Positions 60,993 through 64,000 of a DNA stretch of 64,000 nt are shown here, piece by piece (within the stretch, counting starts at the first letter, position 1; each line of letters starts with the position of its first letter). The stretch comes from Arthrobotrys musiformis (lineage: Eukaryota > Ascomycota > Orbiliomycetes > Orbiliales > Orbiliaceae). The stretch is from NCBI GenBank assembly GCA_036971715.1, contig JAVHJL010000005.1, positions 3,410,001-3,474,000 of the forward strand, read 5' to 3'. Under the pieces are notes generated by a model. The model was not told the origin of the DNA. It ran no database searches and was given only the letters and a program-made list of their open reading frames with translations. A program made the position numbers and the translations under genes.

Positions 60993-63900
60993 GGTGGTAT
61001 AATATCACCCACCACTTGCTGGAACTTCTGGTATAAACCGAACTTGAGGTTGAAGCTATTCAAGCTGAATGATGGTAGTATCGAGGACTGAAAAAGAATG
61101 ACAGTCTCCCCAGCTGTTATATATATAACAGCTATTTCTGCATATATGGTCTACTTGTATGTGGATAATTTATAAGCGAGCAGGGTAAAGAGAGAAAAAG
61201 GGTCGACAGGCACAGAATCGCGATCGTGACACTCAGTCAACGACCTCAGCTGGACAAGCGGACTTGTTACTAATATAATCCGCGGCTGTATCCTTAAGTC
61301 CTGCAGGCTTATTAGTAATCTCGTCCCTTTCTACCGTATAAATTCATATAAATAACGTTGTTTTGGGGTTTATATCGGCGGATGACTCGTCGTTATCGAC
61401 AGCAGATCCGGGGAATTGTTGGATTATTTGCGTTGTCGTACGCTAATTAGCCTGAGTCGACGTTTATCCCCTGCAACTCCTTCGAACAGAACTGAAATCT
61501 CGAATCGAATCGAAAAATAATAATAAAAAAATAAACTAGAAAAAGAAATAGATGAAATGAAATGGTCGGCGCCGATGAGGGCTGACTAATCTCGAGACCG
61601 AGGAGATAATTGGAAGGAAAAGAATGGAGATTGGGAGCGAAATGTCCGCGAACCTGGATCTTTATAAGCTTTATACCCGCTAGCTTATATTTCCAATCGA
61701 ACCATGGGTTCCCCCCTCCTCGTCCAACCCCCCCTCCAAACTAATATTCTAATTAACCAGGGCCTGCAAGCTTGATATTCTGCCCTTCGCAAGTTGGGGC
61801 AATTGTTGCATCTAGGATTATATTAGGATATATGGTTATGGGTTCACGCAAGCCCCCCAGTTCCGGTGTGGAGCCGAAACGAGGGAGAGCGGGGGGCACT
61901 CCTCCACCTTTTCGTAACCTCGTGTATGGTACATATTCGCTTTTCTTCTTCGTATTGCCCCATTGGTGGTAAACGTTATCGATAGCTTTGTTTCTTTTTT
62001 CCTCTTATGTTTTTTTTGGTTATGGAGCGAAGATGAGGCATGGTATGCAATGCCATGCACAATTAACTTTCCGTGCGACAACGTGAACAGCTTGCGAAAA
62101 AAGGTGGTTATCGGAATTATTCCCGGGCTAGTATACTAGTACGGTGGCACCGATACACCATTGAATAACTAAGCTATCTTCAGGCATAATTTCATCATGA
62201 GATCTCTTAGACAAGAAGGTTTGGAGTCGATGGTAGTCGATTTGTGTTATCTGCGAGCTCGCTTCGGGTAGCTGGAGCGTTAGTGCTTGAACTAGTGCCT
62301 CGCGGTTTGATGATATCGTCCGAAGTTTTTCCAGGTCTGCACCACCGCTTGCCAGGCGATGTATTATTAATCCGCGTTATATCTGGTTTCACTGCGATTA
62401 TATAAAACAATGACCAAGACTCTGTTTTTTTTTAATGTGGTTATTATCAATTCAGACTTAGCCGCCGTAATTTTTTTATTTGGTTTTGTGTCGGAAATAC
62501 CGTTTTTCGACCGAAACCGCTTCGTAGGGCGTGATGGCAGGTGACTTGAAATCATGCATTAGGTGACTACAAATATTGCATCTACATCTTCCAATCCTGC
62601 AGGACAGAACGAATGCACAGCAACGTACTCCATAGTCGTCCAAAAAAAAAAACCACCACTCCTAAAAAAGCTTGACTGGAGGTAAACATTGTGGCGTCGT
62701 CGGCATCCCAGTTTCCCGAGCCAATCGCTGTATAAACTCGTTATGGTCTGTATCAATCATTCGCTCCCACACCGTCCGTTGCATTGGCGATTTGCAGCAC
62801 CCCGTACGTACGAGATCGTATCGAATTCGAGCGGACAGGGGTATTTGGCGAGTCTCCCTTGTATTTTTTTCGGTTCTCTTCAATGTCCTCGCTATTCGCA
62901 CAGTATGCGGGACCAGGGCCTGTGCTTGGTCTCCTGCGGTGAGCATATGCGATGCGAGGGAGGTTAAGGCAGCTTCCGAGCTTCCCCGGCCCCGCTTTGA
63001 GAGTTCGTTTTGGGAATGCAGTCTGCTGGGACCGCAGGTTTATATCACAAAAGTTGGTGAAATGGGATTTGCATGTACGAGGATTTAAAAAAAGGAGTGG
63101 TAGGAGCGCTGTGCGGTGGTTAGCGGGGTGCAGGAGGGGTGCGTTGTTATACGTTACGTGATATCGACCTGGGATTTTTTTTTTTAATTTTGTGGATTTA
63201 TTGCATTCGTCTACCTCTATTATCGAGCTGATGATTTCTTACGGGTTTTTGGTTTTGGGGGTGGGAATATTATGGAGGTCGTAAGGCTGTTTGAGGTGGG
63301 ACCGAAATCCGTCTAGCTGGTGTTTGGCGGAGAGACTTCGGCTGGGTTCCAAGGATATGCAGCGGATCGGGGATCATTCGACACGACTCGCTTGGCTGGA
63401 TTGATATTGCCACCTTCTTTTGTCTAACCGTTTGGAAGTTCTTAGTTTGAGATGCTTTACTGGCCTTGGATGCTTTACATTGTAACGGCGGCTTGATTTG
63501 CCATTGAGGGTGATTTTGGACTTGAGCCACGGTGGCTTGTGGATTCCAGGCTTTGCCAACGTCAACGCAACTGATAACTCCATCGAGGTCGCGAAATATT
63601 TAATTATCCAAGTATCACTTATGAGGAAATTTGATTAAGAAGGCTTTTCGGCTTGCTCTATTAGAAGAGGTAAGAACTAACCTGACCGAAATTGTGGCGT
63701 TCGGTACGTTCTTTTCGGCCGGGTTGGGGTTTTTTGGCGCTAGCAGCGGTACCACGCTGCACCACGACGGTACTACCCGCCTCCGCGACTGATCAAGTAA
63801 TTACATAAGATACGCACCGGGGGACGGGGGTTTATTTCGAGATGCATTTTGAGGGTGGTTGTGATTTGTTGTGCATTTGGGTGGTATGTGGGTCTTTTCA

Positions 63901-64000
63901 GCCCTGGTGAGCTAGCTCATAAGTGGTCGTATCGACTGTTGGCTGTCGGTGTAGGCGGGTTCTTTTCGCTCAGCTTCTTCATGAGTTTTTTTGCTGGTGT
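60993..64000. other. Right flank, intergenic with no clear gene
   Basis: The MFS promoter should lie at 61.0-61.3 kb. Open frames at 62.6-63.1 and 63.3-63.6 kb (minus-strand 63270-63583 in two frames) are short and have no recognisable domain. A GTAAG-like donor is at 63672. A gene running off the right end cannot be excluded. Confidence 0.45.

Overview
This window reads as nuclear DNA of a filamentous ascomycete (Pezizomycotina). The evidence is genes broken by short spliceosomal introns of about 45-110 bp (GTATGT/GTAAGT/GTGAGT donors, CTAAC-like branch sites), TATA boxes followed by CT-rich leaders, an Egh16-like secreted protein, a fungal CAP/PR-1 protein and a CDC45 replication factor. 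No rRNA, tRNA, CRISPR or transposase gene could be supported. I cannot place the organism below subphylum.

Layout. 2.5-5.2 kb (-): five-exon protein kinase with C-terminal ankyrin repeats. 8.0-18.4 kb (-): long many-exon gene region of unknown product. 19.0-19.8 kb (+): secreted CAP protein. 20.0-20.7 kb (-): gene fragment. 21.0-24.6 kb: compact cluster of an EXPERA/EBP-like membrane protein, a Pro/Ser-rich protein, a small 76-aa protein and a GPI-type secreted protein. 26.4-28.2 kb (+): partly resolved gene. 30.6-31.5 kb (-): AT-hook protein. 33.6-36.9 kb: divergent pair of BTB/POZ paralogs. 39.5-40.4 kb (+): Egh16-like protein with an Asn/Gly-rich tail. 40.8-45.1 kb (-): acidic-repeat membrane protein, helical unknown protein and small Cys-rich secreted protein. 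48.3-54.4 kb (+): second long, hard-to-resolve gene region. 55.9-58.5 kb (+): CDC45. 59.2-61.0 kb (-): MFS transporter, convergent with CDC45. The rest is intergenic, often AT-rich.

Four secreted proteins (CAP, GPI-type, Egh16-like, small Cys-rich) suit a fungus that interacts with a host or prey, but they are scattered singletons, not one cluster. CDC45 and probably the kinase are housekeeping genes.

The most unusual signal is a set of short GC-rich hairpins concentrated at 10.4-18.3 and 46.0-53.7 kb. Many share one architecture, two helices of about 4-6 bp separated by a single bulged base (usually A or T) with a tiny loop, although their sequences differ. Among repeated copies, paired bases change together (CGGCC/GGCCG against CGCCC/GGGCG; GCCCC/GGGGC against GTCC/GGAC). 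The two long gene-like regions that carry them also show coding-like segments that jump between reading frames.
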